From positions 45,074 through 109,073 of the forward strand of contig JAUCBJ010008258.1 of the NCBI GenBank assembly GCA_032718475.1: a stretch of 64,000 nt of DNA. Direction: 5' to 3'. Source of the stretch: Nemertoderma westbladi (lineage: Eukaryota; Xenacoelomorpha; Nemertodermatida; Nemertodermatidae). Made by a program: the position numbers and the translations under genes. Positions 29,089 through 40,259 of this stretch are shown piece by piece (within the stretch, counting starts at the first letter, position 1; every line of letters starts with the position of its first letter). The notes under the pieces were generated by a model. It was not told the origin of the DNA. It saw nothing but the letters and a program-made list of their open reading frames with translations, and did no database searches.

Positions 29089-29529
29089 TTGTCGAATTGG
29101 CATCAATTGCTCAACTGCCCTAAACATCTGCACCATTTCAAAACATCCTGTCTCCTTCCCATAGAGCTCCACGCCTCTCTGTGTTCTCATAAAACACTGA
29201 GACAGCAGAAGACAGTTCTTAATTTTATTTATTATCTTCTGGCAGCATTGCTTATAGTGAGTGAACCGGAGTATGACGAAACGGAAGGATGGTGTACTCC
29301 CATTAATGGACTTTTGAGTGTTTTAGGAAAAGAACACAAAAGGACCATCCAAAAAGCCTTTTCAGAAGGGGGCATACCATCCTCATTCATTAAAACTCTA
29401 GGGCAGATACAACAATTACTTTACAGGTTGTACAATAAGATCGTTAAGTTTATTATAGAGTTGGAAAATATTTACTTTACAGATGTTATTTTCTACATGG
29501 TAGCATCCTTCAGGGCAGACTTCCAATAA
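29089..29529 (+). CDS. unrecognised 146-codon ORF
   Basis: An open frame of 146 codons that begins with a TTG rather than an ATG. The middle has a short hydrophobic stretch (VLNFIYYLLAALLIV), then GWCTPINGLLSVLGKEHKRT. No domain or splice signals were recognised. It could be a fragment of a host exon or a transposon, or a chance ORF. Confidence 0.2.
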   Translation: MSNWHQLLNCPKHLHHFKTSCLLPIELHASLCSHKTLRQQKTVLNFIYYLLAALLIVSEPEYDETEGWCTPINGLLSVLGKEHKRTIQKAFSEGGIPSSFIKTLGQIQQLLYRLYNKIVKFIIELENIYFTDVIFYMVASFRADFQ

Positions 29530-29699
29530 ACAATATACATATCAGTAAAATACTAAACTATCATTTCATTATTTATTTATAATATAAGTATTTAATTTGT
29601 TGCTTAGCAATGTACTGGACAATGGACATGTTTTAAAAAATGAACTATTAAAAACAGTGGGAAATTAAAAAACAAAAACAGTCAGTAGTTGGTAGGCCT

Positions 29700-30520
29700 T
29701 ACCAACAGGTCGGGAGGCTTGTTGTATTACTCTACTGCACCCAACCACCTGGCAACCCTGCACCATCCTCGAAGGCCTGGCCCTGGCTGCTTCTCCACTT
29801 TACCATGGAGCCACAAAGGCAGTGTAATCATTGAATGATTGACTGAATCATTGTACAGACCCAGCCCATCGTCATGTATGCCCCCATGACCTGTGTAGTC
29901 GGTCCGCAACCATTCAGAGTAGGTGGTTCTCGCCTGTGGGGCAAGGACTCCGTCACAGGAAGCCAGGAATGGAGAAAAATCCCCAAGACAAGATAGCATC
30001 TGTGTAGAGGCGCTTTTTCTCATCTTCGGCCAACTCAAGTACAGACATCAGGGTGCGACCAACATATGACTCGGCATCAAGGTTTACAACCCTAATATCT
30101 AACAATGCCTGAGTCTGTGGGTTTAATTAATGCACCCCGAATACACCGATTAATGTCGCACCGAAGAACTGCAGCCCCATCTACCCCCTGGCCCTCCCGG
30201 ACTACTAATTGCAGACAACGTTATGCAGCCCAAAGGCATGAACTGCAAGGTCACCAACAATGTCCCGAAGTTTGTTGTGTCGCTGGATAATGAGGCTGCT
30301 TTTTTTACAATTTAAACCATGATTTAAATCAAAGGCAGCCCCGCATCCATCGCACCACACTGGCTTGTCACTGACACCATGGGGCGGCCATAGCGGATCG
30401 CAAGTGTGTCTCAGAACTCCAGTGGGGAAAGATCGAGTTGGTGGCTGGCCAGAGGGAGGGAGGATATCCAACCGCTGCTCATGCGGAAATCGGTGGTGCG
30501 TTTTACTACCTGTCATCTAT
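29700..30520 (-). pseudogene. LINE ORF2 C-terminal fragment with Cys/His motif
   Basis: On the minus strand, 30516-30205 encodes a finger-like segment, CDGCGAAFDLNHGLNC, followed by IIQRHNKLRDIVGDLA. This arrangement is seen downstream of the RT in some invertebrate LINEs. After frame breaks, 30038-29727 continues with GDFSPFLASCDGVLAPQA, also typical of that region. The fragment has no RT core and its orientation is opposite to the neighbouring RTE-like copy. The LINE clade is uncertain. Confidence 0.6.
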
Positions 30521-30527
30521 CTGACGA

Positions 30528-31099
30528 ATACGTAAGGGAAAGGCATGGGCAGCCTTGAATAGGCTTTCCAGGATTTGGAAGTCACCGAGAATTAATCGGA
30601 AACTTAAGGTCAGATTATTTAGAGCAGCAGTAGTTCCAGTACTCCTCTATGGGAGTCCATGCTGGGCTCTAACTGCTGAGGACACCAAATCTCTGGATGG
30701 CACATTCACAAGAATGCTACGCCGGGTTCATTGTGTCAAGTACAATGCACACATCTCCAACCAGACACTATATAACATTGGAGGTGTCTCATTGGTCCCC
30801 CCAAGCTTGACACTAGAACAAAATCGCCTCCGCTTTGCAGGACATTGCTTTCGCCGTGAGGACCAGCCAGTGCATAATCTTGTACTTTGGCAGCCTCATG
30901 GAGTGAATAAGCATGGTGGACAGCCCATGCCTTTCTTGAGACGCATCTTAAAGGACACTGGCCTTAAAGATGCGGATGATCTAGCAAATGTCATGGGTGA
31001 TAGGGAGTTGTGGCGGTGCAATTTTGTTGGCAAGCCGGCACAGCATTCTTAAAAATGCAACTGCAATGCAGCATGCCGATCCTAGTAGTAGTAGTAGTA
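30528..31099 (+). pseudogene. second copy of the (TAG)n-tailed RTE-like LINE 3' end
   Basis: The 165-codon frame 30555-31052 is uninterrupted and more complete than the 5.6-kb copy. It includes LLYGSPCWALTAEDTKSLDG, RLRFAGHCFRREDQPVHN, LVLWQPHGVNKHGG and the C-terminal stretch RILKDTGLKDADDLANVMGD. It ends with KPAQHS. A (TAG)n tail occupies 31083-31099. It is 5'-truncated at about 30528, just after the minus-strand LINE fragment. Confidence 0.85.
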
Positions 31100-31301
31100 T
31101 CTGATGACAGATCCTCCAGCACCGCATCCCAACTGTCATTCTCCCTTCCCAGCTGCTGCTCCCATCCCACTTTCAGCGCCCTCTGTATGCAGCCTAGGTG
31201 TTCTGTTAGGGAGAAATCTGATTCTGTTAGGAATCAAGTTATTTTCTAAATGGTTGGTCGTTCATTTAAATTTGTAGAACCAACTATCATGGCTGTCTAG
31301 G

Positions 31302-31570
31302 GGCGGCAGTATTACATAAAATGGTTCAAACATTGATATTGCTACTACTAGGATCGGCATGCTGCATTGCAGCTGAATTTTTAAGAATGCTGTGCCGGCT
31401 TATCGACAAAATTGCACCGCCACAACTCCCTATCACCCATGACATTTGCTAGATCATCCGCATCTTCAAGGCCAGTGTCCTTTAAGATGTGTCTCAAGAA
31501 AGTCATGGGCGAATTTGATATTGCTGAAGGCGGCAGTATTACATAAAATGGTTCAAACATTGATATTGCT
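31302..31570. repeat. 42-bp direct repeats flanking a LINE insertion
   Basis: The same 42 bp (GGCGGCAGTATTACATAAAA and onward to gatattgct) occurs at 31302-31343 and 31529-31570, on either side of the truncated LINE copy. Confidence 0.85.
31344..31510 (-). mobile_element. 5'-truncated (TAG)n-tailed RTE-like LINE copy
   Basis: The reverse complement matches the last 160 bp of the 30.5-kb copy, including the CCGGCACAGCATTCTT segment and a short TAG tail. Ending at the catgggc position, it is heavily 5'-truncated. Confidence 0.88.
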
Positions 31571-31730
31571 GAAAATGTGATAAGGGGAAAACTGATCGAA
31601 TGTTCTTTGTGATCCGCAAGGACCACAAAAGGACCTTTTTGTAGAACTAAAATATATTCCCAATTACTAATTGTATAAAATATGCAAGGAGAGGAGAGAT
31701 GAGCCCTGACTACTGTAGTCCCTTTGAAGC

Positions 31731-32012
31731 ATGATTGCGAAACCAAAATTAAAACTATCCTGCACCTCTCAAAGAGTTCTATGCCACAACATCCGGATAG
31801 ATGCAATGCAAGGCCACACTAAACCATTAAGCCAAGGTGAGAGGCAAGGAGTTATTCCTGATAAGTTGATTTTTATCGAATACACACAATTTTATATGAA
31901 AAATCGTTGTGCTTGTGAATTAAGATTTGAGATAAGACTGTCTGTAGACATAACTACGTTCTCTTCAGCCTTTCAATTAAGACCACTAAATCAGACATCT
32001 AATTTTAACTAA
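31731..32012 (+). CDS. unrecognised 93-codon ORF
   Basis: Open from an ATG, with no recognisable domain. It overlaps a minus-strand frame that is just a read-through of the LINE fragment. Probably not a gene. Confidence 0.12.
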   Translation: MIAKPKLKLSCTSQRVLCHNIRIDAMQGHTKPLSQGERQGVIPDKLIFIEYTQFYMKNRCACELRFEIRLSVDITTFSSAFQLRPLNQTSNFN

Positions 32013-32689
32013 AACCTCTACACTTACCGAGTTGTAAATTATTATAGAAACCTCTACACTTACGGAGTTGTAAATTATTATAGAGGAATTTAAAGATATT
32101 TATAAATTAATTTTAAATTTGAAAATAATATATATGTACTGAAAATATTTTTTATCACGATATTTTCTAGTAGGTGTACAAAATCACAAAGATGTGTTCT
32201 ATATTTATTCTTATACATGCTATTGACCTACCTACCACATTTTATTACTAAGCATTATACCAAAAGCAATTGATTATCTAAATAAAATGTTAAATATAAT
32301 TATGATGAAAAATCACAGTCCTCCACCCTAAAACAGTTATGCAATAAATGGTATCACTTCATACAGTATTATATACAGAAAATGTTTCACGCCCATCATA
32401 AATGGCAAATACGTATCAATAACGTTACTTATTTTTTATTTGTTACATGCACCTGGTCTATTCATATTAATTTTGCTTGTGGATTCTTTTCAGATAATTT
32501 GTGTGTATTTTTAACCTATCAGTTTTTAACAAGATCGAACATACCATTACCATTTTATTATTTTTATTCAACTGGAGTATTATAACGCTTATACTGTATA
32601 TTATATTATATTCAATTATGTTCTTAGTTTCTGCATCAATTACCTTCTATATTCATTTTATTTCAACTGGACATCGAACATTGTTGTAA

Positions 32690-32876
32690 ATATTTAATAT
32701 TTAACACTAAAATTGCGTATATTATATTATGTACTAAATTGCCTATATTGTGTTAAACAGTAACAATTGCACTATGATGTCGTACTGTACTGTAGTTGTA
32801 CAAGCCATATACCTAACTGTAGTGATTTGTATTTATTTTACTTTGTAATCCGCTAATAAACAAGTTCAAGTTCAAG
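32690..32876 (+). mobile_element. 3' end of a LINE with (TTCAAG)n tail
   Basis: The stretch ends in AATAAACAAGTTCAAGTTCAAGT after ttgtatttattttactttgtaatccgc. Such 3' UTR ends with hexamer tails are common in CR1/L2-like LINEs. No coding part is attached. The 32.0-32.7 kb stretch before it is AT-rich with only low-complexity ORFs. Confidence 0.45.
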
Positions 32877-32929
32877 TACACCAGTGAGCTACCAATTTTT
32901 CTATCTTACATGATAAGAGGGTTTTATTA

Positions 32930-33430
32930 CAGGAAAGTATTATAAATGAATTTTTAATAGAAGGTGCTGAAGTGTTAATTCCTATAATTACTACATTACT
33001 CAATGCCTCTTTACAAATTTGGTTATTTTAAGGAAAAATGGTCTATCGGTATCATAAAGCCTTTTTTTTTTAAATTGTGGGAGTAAATTAGACCCAACAA
33101 ACTATAGGGGTATAACGCTGCTAAGTGTAATGGGGAAAGTTTTCACTACAATATGAAACACTCGCCTTCAAAGATGGGCCGAAGCATTCGGAATTATCAT
33201 TGAAGCATAGGCAGCTTTGGGATAGGTAATGGTACCAGGGACAACATTTTTATTCTTAAGTCACTAATTATTGATCACTTTGTAGGGAATCCAATTTACC
33301 CAAAATTATATTGTTCATTCATTGATTTTCGTAAAGCGTTGGACTGTTGACAGGGGTGCATTATTGGTCAAATTAATTGCACTGGGCTTTTCCAGCAAAA
33401 TATTTTCTGTAATTAAGAGTCTGTCTATAT
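32930..33430 (+). pseudogene. LINE reverse transcriptase fragment, heavily decayed
   Basis: Across shifting frames one can read DPTNYRGITLLSVMGKVFT, RLQRWAEAFGIIIEAQA, YCSFIDFRKALD (motif A) and a following segment up to about 33430. Stops and frameshifts are frequent. These match the RT fingers and motif A of LINE ORF2. Positions 33431-34390 contain AT-rich sequence and no feature I can support. Confidence 0.7.
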
Positions 33431-34392
33431 GTCTATATGTATATGGGGGCGGCAAAATGCGATATAATAACATCTCTCATCTGATATAATATCTCCATTG
33501 TATCTTTGACCCGTTTCCTGGATCCTTCAATAAATTGTTCCCATGAAAATCAATAGAATCCATAACTAAAAATCTAAAATAGGTGACACAGTGTGGCGGT
33601 ATGATAGGGTCTATTACCAGACTTCTGACAGGACAGTCCTCCTGCCCGTTAGAAGGGAAACCGAGAGTTTATTTTTTTTAATCGACTTTTAAAGGTCAAA
33701 GTTCAGAAATTTTGGAAAAATCACGTTTTTATCGTATGCGCTCAATTATCTCAAAAAAATCAAATACAAACCCTGCAATGTAGTGTGGGTTTTTTCTAGT
33801 TATATTTATAAATGATGCAAATTGTATCAAATTTTCAGATATCCAAAATTGGCCATTTTGGCCTGATTATATTTTCCCCAGAAAAATCGTCAAAATTTTT
33901 CGATGTCCTCATCAACACTTGTGTTGATGGGATTGGGGCTATAAAATATAATATGTTTATTACCATATCCCCTCCCCTCCTGTATGACTTCTAAATTAAT
34001 GCTTATTCCGTAACAAAGTTTCTTACCCTCTCGCTCTCTCTCTTCTCTCCCCCTACTAGCGCTCACAACCCTTGAAGGTGAAAACGGCGATCAATTTGGT
34101 TTGTTTATAGTGTTATTATCCATCCAACTGTTATATGGTACCTGCTGTATTTCAGTTGACATGAAAATCTTACTCCATTGCTTAATGGATGGTTAAATGT
34201 TAGCTGTCATCTTAAGTTTGCTAAGAGCTAAGCTTTATAAAGGACGAATTCCTATTGGTTGCTTTGTTGAAATGTTGATATTTTGTATTATGCCTGTTAT
34301 GTGCTAAAAACAGGACTCATCCTCACTCCTCTATGTATACTGCTATAGTCACCTAATAATACTCCGCTATACTCAGTTAATACAATACAGAT

Positions 34393-35690
34393 TCACCTAT
34401 ACTCCTCAAGCTGGACAAATTCGAAGAGATAACCACTGAGGATGCAGCCAAATTTATCCATGGTTCAAAATCAAAAACAAGTCCACGAGATCCTATACCA
34501 ACACGTTAAGAACTTTAGACCCATATCACACTTTTGTTATATATTTCAAAGCTTGAAGAAAAAGTAGTTGCATATAACATTACACATATAAATCTTAACA
34601 GTCTTGACGAGGAAATGCAAAGTGCATATAAACAGTTCCATGGTACTTAAACAGTTTTACTTAATGTTATGGATGATATACTATATGGTATTGATGGCGG
34701 TTATCTGTCTGTTTATTGCCTTAAATCTGAGTGCTGCATTTGATACAGTAGAACATTCTAAATTACTTGAAGTTCTAGACCAAGCAAAGGCTGTGCCTGC
34801 ACTGGCATGGGTCCATTCTTATTTGAAAGATCGCACACAACAAGTACGTATTGGTGAATCATTCTCAAATATACTCCAATTAAGCTATGGTGTTCCACAG
34901 GGATCGGTGCTTGGGCCACTGCTGTTCAGAATTTACACTTTAACTCTTTCGGAGGTCATCAGGAAGCATGGGCTCAAATGTCATTTCTACGCTGATGACA
35001 CCCAGCTATACATAATATTCAAACGGAACGAAATATCAAACGCAGTGGAGCACGCAGACTGAAAAATGTCTGGATGGCTGAACACTTCCTGAAACTAAAT
35101 ACAGACAAGACTGAGATCCTCCTGCTCCAGTCGACATTTAGTGCTCAGGTTAATGTAAAATCAATCCATATCGGCAACGACAATGTTGCATGTAGTTCCT
35201 CTGCAAAGAATATTGAATTAATTATGGATTCGCATCTAACCCTTGAAAAACAGATAGGAGTTGTTGTTAGAGAATCTTTCTTCCATTTGCGTAATTTAGC
35301 ACGAATTAAACGTTACCTTAAGCAAAGATTCACTTGAGATATCAATTCATTGCTTTATTACTAACAAGCTAGATATAAATAACTCACTTTATTTTGGATT
35401 GTCCGCTAAGACATTGAAAAGACTCCAATTCGTACAAAATTCCGCAGCCCGGTTACTGTCTGGTATCAAGAAACATGACCACATTACGAGATCTCCACTG
35501 GTTACCGATCTGTCGTAGAATAGAGTTTAAGATTGCAATGATAACCTTCAAATGCCTTCATGGTACAGCACCAAGTTACCTGCGTAATCGCTTACATTGT
35601 ACAATCCCACGCACGAACTGCGTTCTACAGACAAGCAGTACAAGGACACAGCTGTAGGCCTGCCGACAATAAGACCAAGAAAGATACCGG
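34393..35690 (+). pseudogene. L2/CR1-like LINE RT, 5' part of an interrupted copy
   Basis: RT motifs in order are LNLSAAFDTVEHSKLLEVLD (motif A, about 34715), YGVPQGSVLGPLLF (motif B, about 34885) and FYADDTQLYI (catalytic box, about 34985). Next are the WMAEHFLKLNTDKTEILLL segment (from 35068) and a C-terminal part with LHWLPICRRIEFKIAMITFK (about 35480) and APSYLRNRL. Several frameshifts and stops break it, although the YADD residues are intact. The sequence stops near 35690, where another LINE begins, and resumes at 39575. Confidence 0.85.
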
Positions 35691-35743
35691 TACTAGGCCT
35701 ATACAGTTTTTATCCCTGAGTCAGACTACAGCCAGACAGCACA

Positions 35744-36655
35744 ATGTCCCCGCTCTTAATCTCCACAGTTTTCATCGTTCTGGGTCGTTTCGTTGTGGCA
35801 GAACCATCCGATCCGCGGGGTAACCCTGCAACCCACCCAATACCCGTATTGGACTGGTTTGCGGAACACCCTGTCGCTACCGTTTCGAACTGCCACGCCG
35901 AATCGACGGAGATGTGGTCGACGAGTGGATTTAGCCTCTACTGCTCTCGTCGGGGAAGAAGATCTTGGGTCTCCTCTCCACGATCTAGAGGCCTAATCGC
36001 TAAACTCTGTCTACTGTCTCTGGCTGGGGATATTGAGACCAACCCAGGACCCAGCAGGACGCCGGCCCCGAAGATCAACTGTCCCGTCTGTCAACGAGGA
36101 ACAAACTCTCGGAGTAAGATCGTCCAATGCGAGAGTTGTGACACATTTGTACATTTAAAATGTTACCGTAGGAAACGCAGTAATTTATTCTCCACCAGAA
36201 ACAATCTTGAACCAAGTTTTCTCTGCAATAGCTGTATTTTTACCGAACTTCCCTTTCATGATACAATTTTAGAATCAGAAACCGACGATTCATTTCTCAC
36301 ATCGCCTCTGCAAACTCCAAGTGATGCTGAGAGTGAAACTTTTAATTTTTTTAAGAAAAAAGGTCTGCATTTTTTGCACTTAAACGCACGATCTCTGCTT
36401 CCAAAACTTTCCGAAATTCGTATTTTAATCAATAAATCCAACCCAGCAGTTTTAACAATCTCTGAAACTTGGCTCGATGATAGTGTTTCTGATGGAGAAT
36501 TTTATATTGATAATTACGTAGTTTTACGTAAGGATAGGGACAGACACGGTGGTGGTGTCTGTACTTACATTCGATGTGATTTAGCTTTTAATCGTAGGGA
36601 AGATTTAGAGACTTGTGACGAAGTTTTACTGGTGGAAGGAACTTTTACTTCCTAA
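35744..36655 (+). CDS. CR1-like LINE: 2A peptide, PHD-like finger, start of endonuclease (303 codons)
   Basis: The frame opens with a hydrophobic stretch (LLISTVFIVLGRFVVA). At codons 95-103 (36026-36052) it carries GDIETNPGP, the 2A ribosome-skipping consensus D-x-E-x-N-P-G-P, preceded by the usual Leu-rich context LCLLSLA. The upstream product would be released at the G/P bond. A C4-H-C3-like finger follows (CPVC, CESC, HLKC, CNSC; about codons 112-166). The apurinic endonuclease starts at LHFLHLNARSLLPKLSEI (about codon 207) with SETWLDDSV. The frame breaks within the endonuclease near 36640. The PHD assignment rests on Cys/His spacing. Confidence 0.85.
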   Translation: MSPLLISTVFIVLGRFVVAEPSDPRGNPATHPIPVLDWFAEHPVATVSNCHAESTEMWSTSGFSLYCSRRGRRSWVSSPRSRGLIAKLCLLSLAGDIETNPGPSRTPAPKINCPVCQRGTNSRSKIVQCESCDTFVHLKCYRRKRSNLFSTRNNLEPSFLCNSCIFTELPFHDTILESETDDSFLTSPLQTPSDAESETFNFFKKKGLHFLHLNARSLLPKLSEIRILINKSNPAVLTISETWLDDSVSDGEFYIDNYVVLRKDRDRHGGGVCTYIRCDLAFNRREDLETCDEVLLVEGTFTS

Positions 36656-37995
36656 AACTAAACCTATTTTAATCGGTACTTTATATCGGCCCCCTAAACA
36701 ATCAGATTTTTTGCAAAATTTTGAAAATACAATTTTATGTAATCTTAGGTCAGACTGTGAAATATATTTCTTAGGTGATTTTAATATCTGTTACCATCAC
36801 AAAGCATCCCCCCATCTGTAAACAGTACCAAAGTATTTTAAATTTGTTTGGTTTAAAACAAATTATTCGAGATTCTACCAGAATTACCAGTAAAACTTCT
36901 ACTTTACTAGATCATATCCTTTGTAATAATACCGATATTATTTCTCAATCTGGGGTTTTACCTATAGGTCTAAGCGATCATTTTATAGTTTTTTGCACAA
37001 GAAAGACACAAAAATCTTTTTTCGGGGATCATAAAACAGTAACAGTTAGGTCTATGAAAAATTACAGCAAGGAACGCTTTTTAAGTTTGTTAGTTAATTC
37101 TGACTGGGAACCCTGTTTTAAGGCCGCTGACATTAACCTTGCGTACACTGTTTTTAAAGATATATTTTTAAAGGCACTTAATACTGTAGCACCAATTAAA
37201 GAAATTAGTCTTAAACAATGCACTGAGCCCTGGATGACCTCGGGTATTCTTAGTAATATCAGAGAAAGAGATAACTATTTGTATAAATTTAGGAAATACC
37301 GTGTTTTAGCTGATTATAATAATTACTGCAAATATAGAAACCTTGTCCAACGGGAAATAAAAAAAGCTAAATCTGAATATTTGTACAACAAAATAAGTGA
37401 GAATAAAGATAATCCAAAAAGTCTATGGTCTACCCTAAAATCTTTAGGTTATAAAAACCTTAAATCTAAATCGAATATTGTTCTGCAAGATAACGGTGAG
37501 CTGATTCATGATCATACTCTAGTTAGTAATTTATTTAATAATTATTTTACTAATGTTGCCTCTAATTTAGTTAAGAAATTACCGTTATCAAGTAATAAAT
37601 ATAGTATAGGGTCCGAAACTCTAAATAATTTTTATTTAGAAAAGTTACAAAATTCAGAGAAGTTATTTTTAAAACCTGTTTCTGAGGATTTCGTTTTTAA
37701 AAATCTACTTAGCCTATCAGCCTCAAAAAGTACCGGTCTAGATCTAATACCTGCCCGTTTTCTTAAGGATGGTGCTGAAGTACTTAAAGTGCCTATTACT
37801 TTTATTATTAATTACTCTATCATAGATAATGTAGTACCAGACGAACTGAAATTAGCTAAGGTTGTTCCTCTGTATAAAAAGAATAGTAAAGTAGAACCCT
37901 GTAATTACAGACCTGTTAGTATCTTAAGTATTGTATCTAAAATTCTAGAACGTTCTGTTTTTCTACAGCTGGAGGCACACATCTTAGTAGGCTAA
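36615..37995 (+). pseudogene. CR1-like LINE: rest of endonuclease and N-terminal RT
   Basis: Two overlapping frames continue the protein. The first (36615-36821) has LIGTLYRPPKQSDF and IYFLGDFNI, the endonuclease GDFN box. The second (36775-37995, 406 codons) has the SDH box (GLSDHFIVF), a basic linker, SKSTGLDLIPARFLKDG and [17 protein letters not shown], the start of the RT. The frame breaks lie inside GDFN...CY and near 37985. Confidence 0.85.
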
Positions 37996-38108
37996 ATCTG
38001 ATCTATGAACTTCAGTCCGGTTTTCGTAAATCATATTCTACAGACACCTGCCTTATTAACTTAACTGATACAATTAGATGTAATAACGCAAAGGGTTTAT
38101 ATACTGGT

Positions 38109-39248
38109 ATGGTAATGTTGGACCTACAAAAGGCTTTCGATACTGTAGATCACGAAATTCTGCTTGGTAAGTTAGGCCTGATGGGTGTAGGTTCTATAGA
38201 CTGGTTCAAGTCCTACCTGTCTGACAGAGGTCAAACTGTAGTCATTAGCAAATCGCTGTCTACTGTACAAGAGATTACCTGTGGTGTACCGCAAGGTAGT
38301 ATATTAGGTCCTCTGCTTTTTGTATGCTATGTAAATGATATGATAAGTAGTATAGATCCCGATTTTAAACTCATTTTATATGCCGACGACAGTGCTCTTA
38401 TTTTCTCTCATAAAGATCCTATCCATATTTCCCAAAAGTTAAGTGCAGTTCTAGAATCCTGTAATGAGTGGTTGGTTGATAATAAGCTATCCATTCACTA
38501 CGGTAAAACTGAAAGTATTTTGTTTGGTTCCAAAAGAAAGTTAAAGAAGGTAACTAAGTTTGAAGTCACTAGTAATGGACATAAGATTGAAAATAAAAAG
38601 GAAGTTAAATATTTAGGCGCCACATTGGATAACTGCTTATCAGGAGAAAGTACAGTGAAAAATATTTTCTCGAAAGTTAACAGTAGGCTTAGGTTTCTAT
38701 ACAGAAATAAAAATAGTTTGAACACCGACTCCCGCAAGTTACTTTGCTCTTCTTTAATACAGTGTCACATGGACTATGCATGCTCTTCTTGGTATGAAGG
38801 CTTAACCAAACAGCTTAAATGTAAATTACAAGTAGCTCAGAATAAAGTAGTACGATTTATTAAAGACTACAAACCTAGGCACCACCTAACTCCAGATGAC
38901 TTTTCTGAATCTGGACTACTTAACTTAGATAGTAGAGTTAAGCAGCTACGCCTTAACCATGTGCATAAAGTGTATAATGGTAAATGTCCCAATTACCTAA
39001 GACAAAAATTCAACAGAGTACGCGATACACACTCTTACAGTACCAGAGCTAGTGCTTCAAACTTCTACCTCCCGAATTGTAAATCCTTTGAATCTGATAC
39101 TTTCTTTTTTAACGGCATAAAAAATTGGAACGCTCTGCCTAATGAAATTAAAAACCTAAATAATCAACATTCTTTTAAATCTGCAGTTAAATCTCATCTC
39201 CGTGTGCAATGTAAAAATAGGTACAATAGTCCTACAGTAAGTTATTAG
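38109..39248 (+). CDS. CR1-like LINE: RT catalytic core and C-terminus (379 codons)
   Basis: Motif A is [17 protein letters not shown]. Motif B is [14 protein letters not shown]. The catalytic box [10 protein letters not shown] has YADD at 38379-38390, so both metal-binding Asp are intact. The thumb and C-terminal region ([29 protein letters not shown]) reach a stop at 39248, giving the normal C-terminal length for CR1/L2-like LINEs. The frame is open upstream to about 37990. A 3' UTR of about 300 bp precedes the (ATCT)n tail. Confidence 0.9.
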   Translation: MVMLDLQKAFDTVDHEILLGKLGLMGVGSIDWFKSYLSDRGQTVVISKSLSTVQEITCGVPQGSILGPLLFVCYVNDMISSIDPDFKLILYADDSALIFSHKDPIHISQKLSAVLESCNEWLVDNKLSIHYGKTESILFGSKRKLKKVTKFEVTSNGHKIENKKEVKYLGATLDNCLSGESTVKNIFSKVNSRLRFLYRNKNSLNTDSRKLLCSSLIQCHMDYACSSWYEGLTKQLKCKLQVAQNKVVRFIKDYKPRHHLTPDDFSESGLLNLDSRVKQLRLNHVHKVYNGKCPNYLRQKFNRVRDTHSYSTRASASNFYLPNCKSFESDTFFFNGIKNWNALPNEIKNLNNQHSFKSAVKSHLRVQCKNRYNSPTVSY

Positions 39249-39574
39249 CTTATTAATTATTTACTATTTATACTGTAATTACGTTTTATAATAAATTGTT
39301 CTGTACATTACATCTTTATCGTTGAGTCGGGCATTGTCACGCTCTTGGTAAAGTTGTACATGTACATAGTGTAATTTACGTTTATATTGGTTTTAGGTTA
39401 GCGTAGTGTAATATTGTATTTGTAACCAAGTAACATAAAGGACCCCCTTGGAAATAAGCTGCAAAGCTTTAGGGGTAATCCTATATGTTATGTTGGACAA
39501 TACCTTTATACCGGTACATTGTTTGGTGTATTTGTTATTGTTTTTACATAATGTATAAATAAATCTATCTATCT

Positions 39575-39952
39575 AAGGGTCTACTTGTAATCCCACGCTA
39601 TCGCCTGGAACATTATGGTAAGCGAGCATTCTCAGTATCAGCCCCAACCATTTGGAATGCGCTACCTGATGACATACGAAACGCTGACTCCATTGGGATA
39701 TTCAAAGCGAAACTCAAAACATATCTTTACAGGCAGGAATACTACAACAACACAACAACCAATTGAATTATTGATGCCATCACTACTCTGTGCAAATATT
39801 ATTTGTTAAAGAAATTTAACTCATTTATCGTCAAAGTATTTTTTATAATGTTGTTTTATTATGTACATGCAGGAAATCTACTTTTTACTTCTGACCCCTT
39901 GTTTAAAGTTCATAGAAAGGCACGATATAAATATTATTATTGTTATTATATA
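39575..39952 (+). pseudogene. L2-like LINE, 3' part of the interrupted copy with (ATT)n tail
   Basis: The first bases encode LVIPRYRLEHYGKRAFSVSA and PTIWNALPDDIRNADSI, which continue the C-terminus left open at 35690. A 3' UTR ending GGCACGATATAAATATTATT and an (ATT)n run closes the element, the usual form of an L2/CR1 3' end. Confidence 0.85.
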
Positions 39953-40259
39953 CTCAGCTATTAACCCACAGAATACTGATGGGATCCATTGGACCCCAAA
40001 CCATTTTAAACTGTCAGAACTTTTTTTTCTACAACTTGTGTGAACTCAAAATTCTACGAATTCGTGTATTTGGATGTAGTCCTCAATTGCAATGTGTTAG
40101 AATAATGTAATAATAATAATTTTTATTTTTATTTCAATTTTATTACTTTGGCCACGCGGATTACCAATTGGGGTCCATAGGACCCCAGCCGGTTTTACTA
40201 TTGATATCATCCTCAAATCACTCCAAATAGCTATAAAAGGATTTCCATGAAGTTTGTGA

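Larger units (their letters stand above)
35744..39576 (+). mobile_element. CR1-like LINE encoding 2A peptide, PHD-like finger, endonuclease and RT
   Basis: This is an almost full-length non-LTR retrotransposon nested in the L2-like LINE. One reading frame after another covers an N-terminal region, a 2A ribosome-skipping motif, a Cys-rich PHD-like finger, an AP endonuclease and a reverse transcriptase. An (ATCT)n tail lies at 39553-39576. Three frame breaks (near 36640, 36790 and 37985) prevent a single polyprotein, so this copy is probably dead though not old. The 5' UTR start is uncertain (between 35690 and 35744). Confidence 0.88.

Noticed and set aside
30105-30290. Plus-strand ORF opposite the LINE C-terminal fragment
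   Set aside because: Shadow of the minus-strand CDGCG...HGLNC frame.
32382-32689. Overlapping hydrophobic ORFs
   Set aside because: Low-complexity Phe/Leu/Ile-rich readings of T-rich DNA with no other support.
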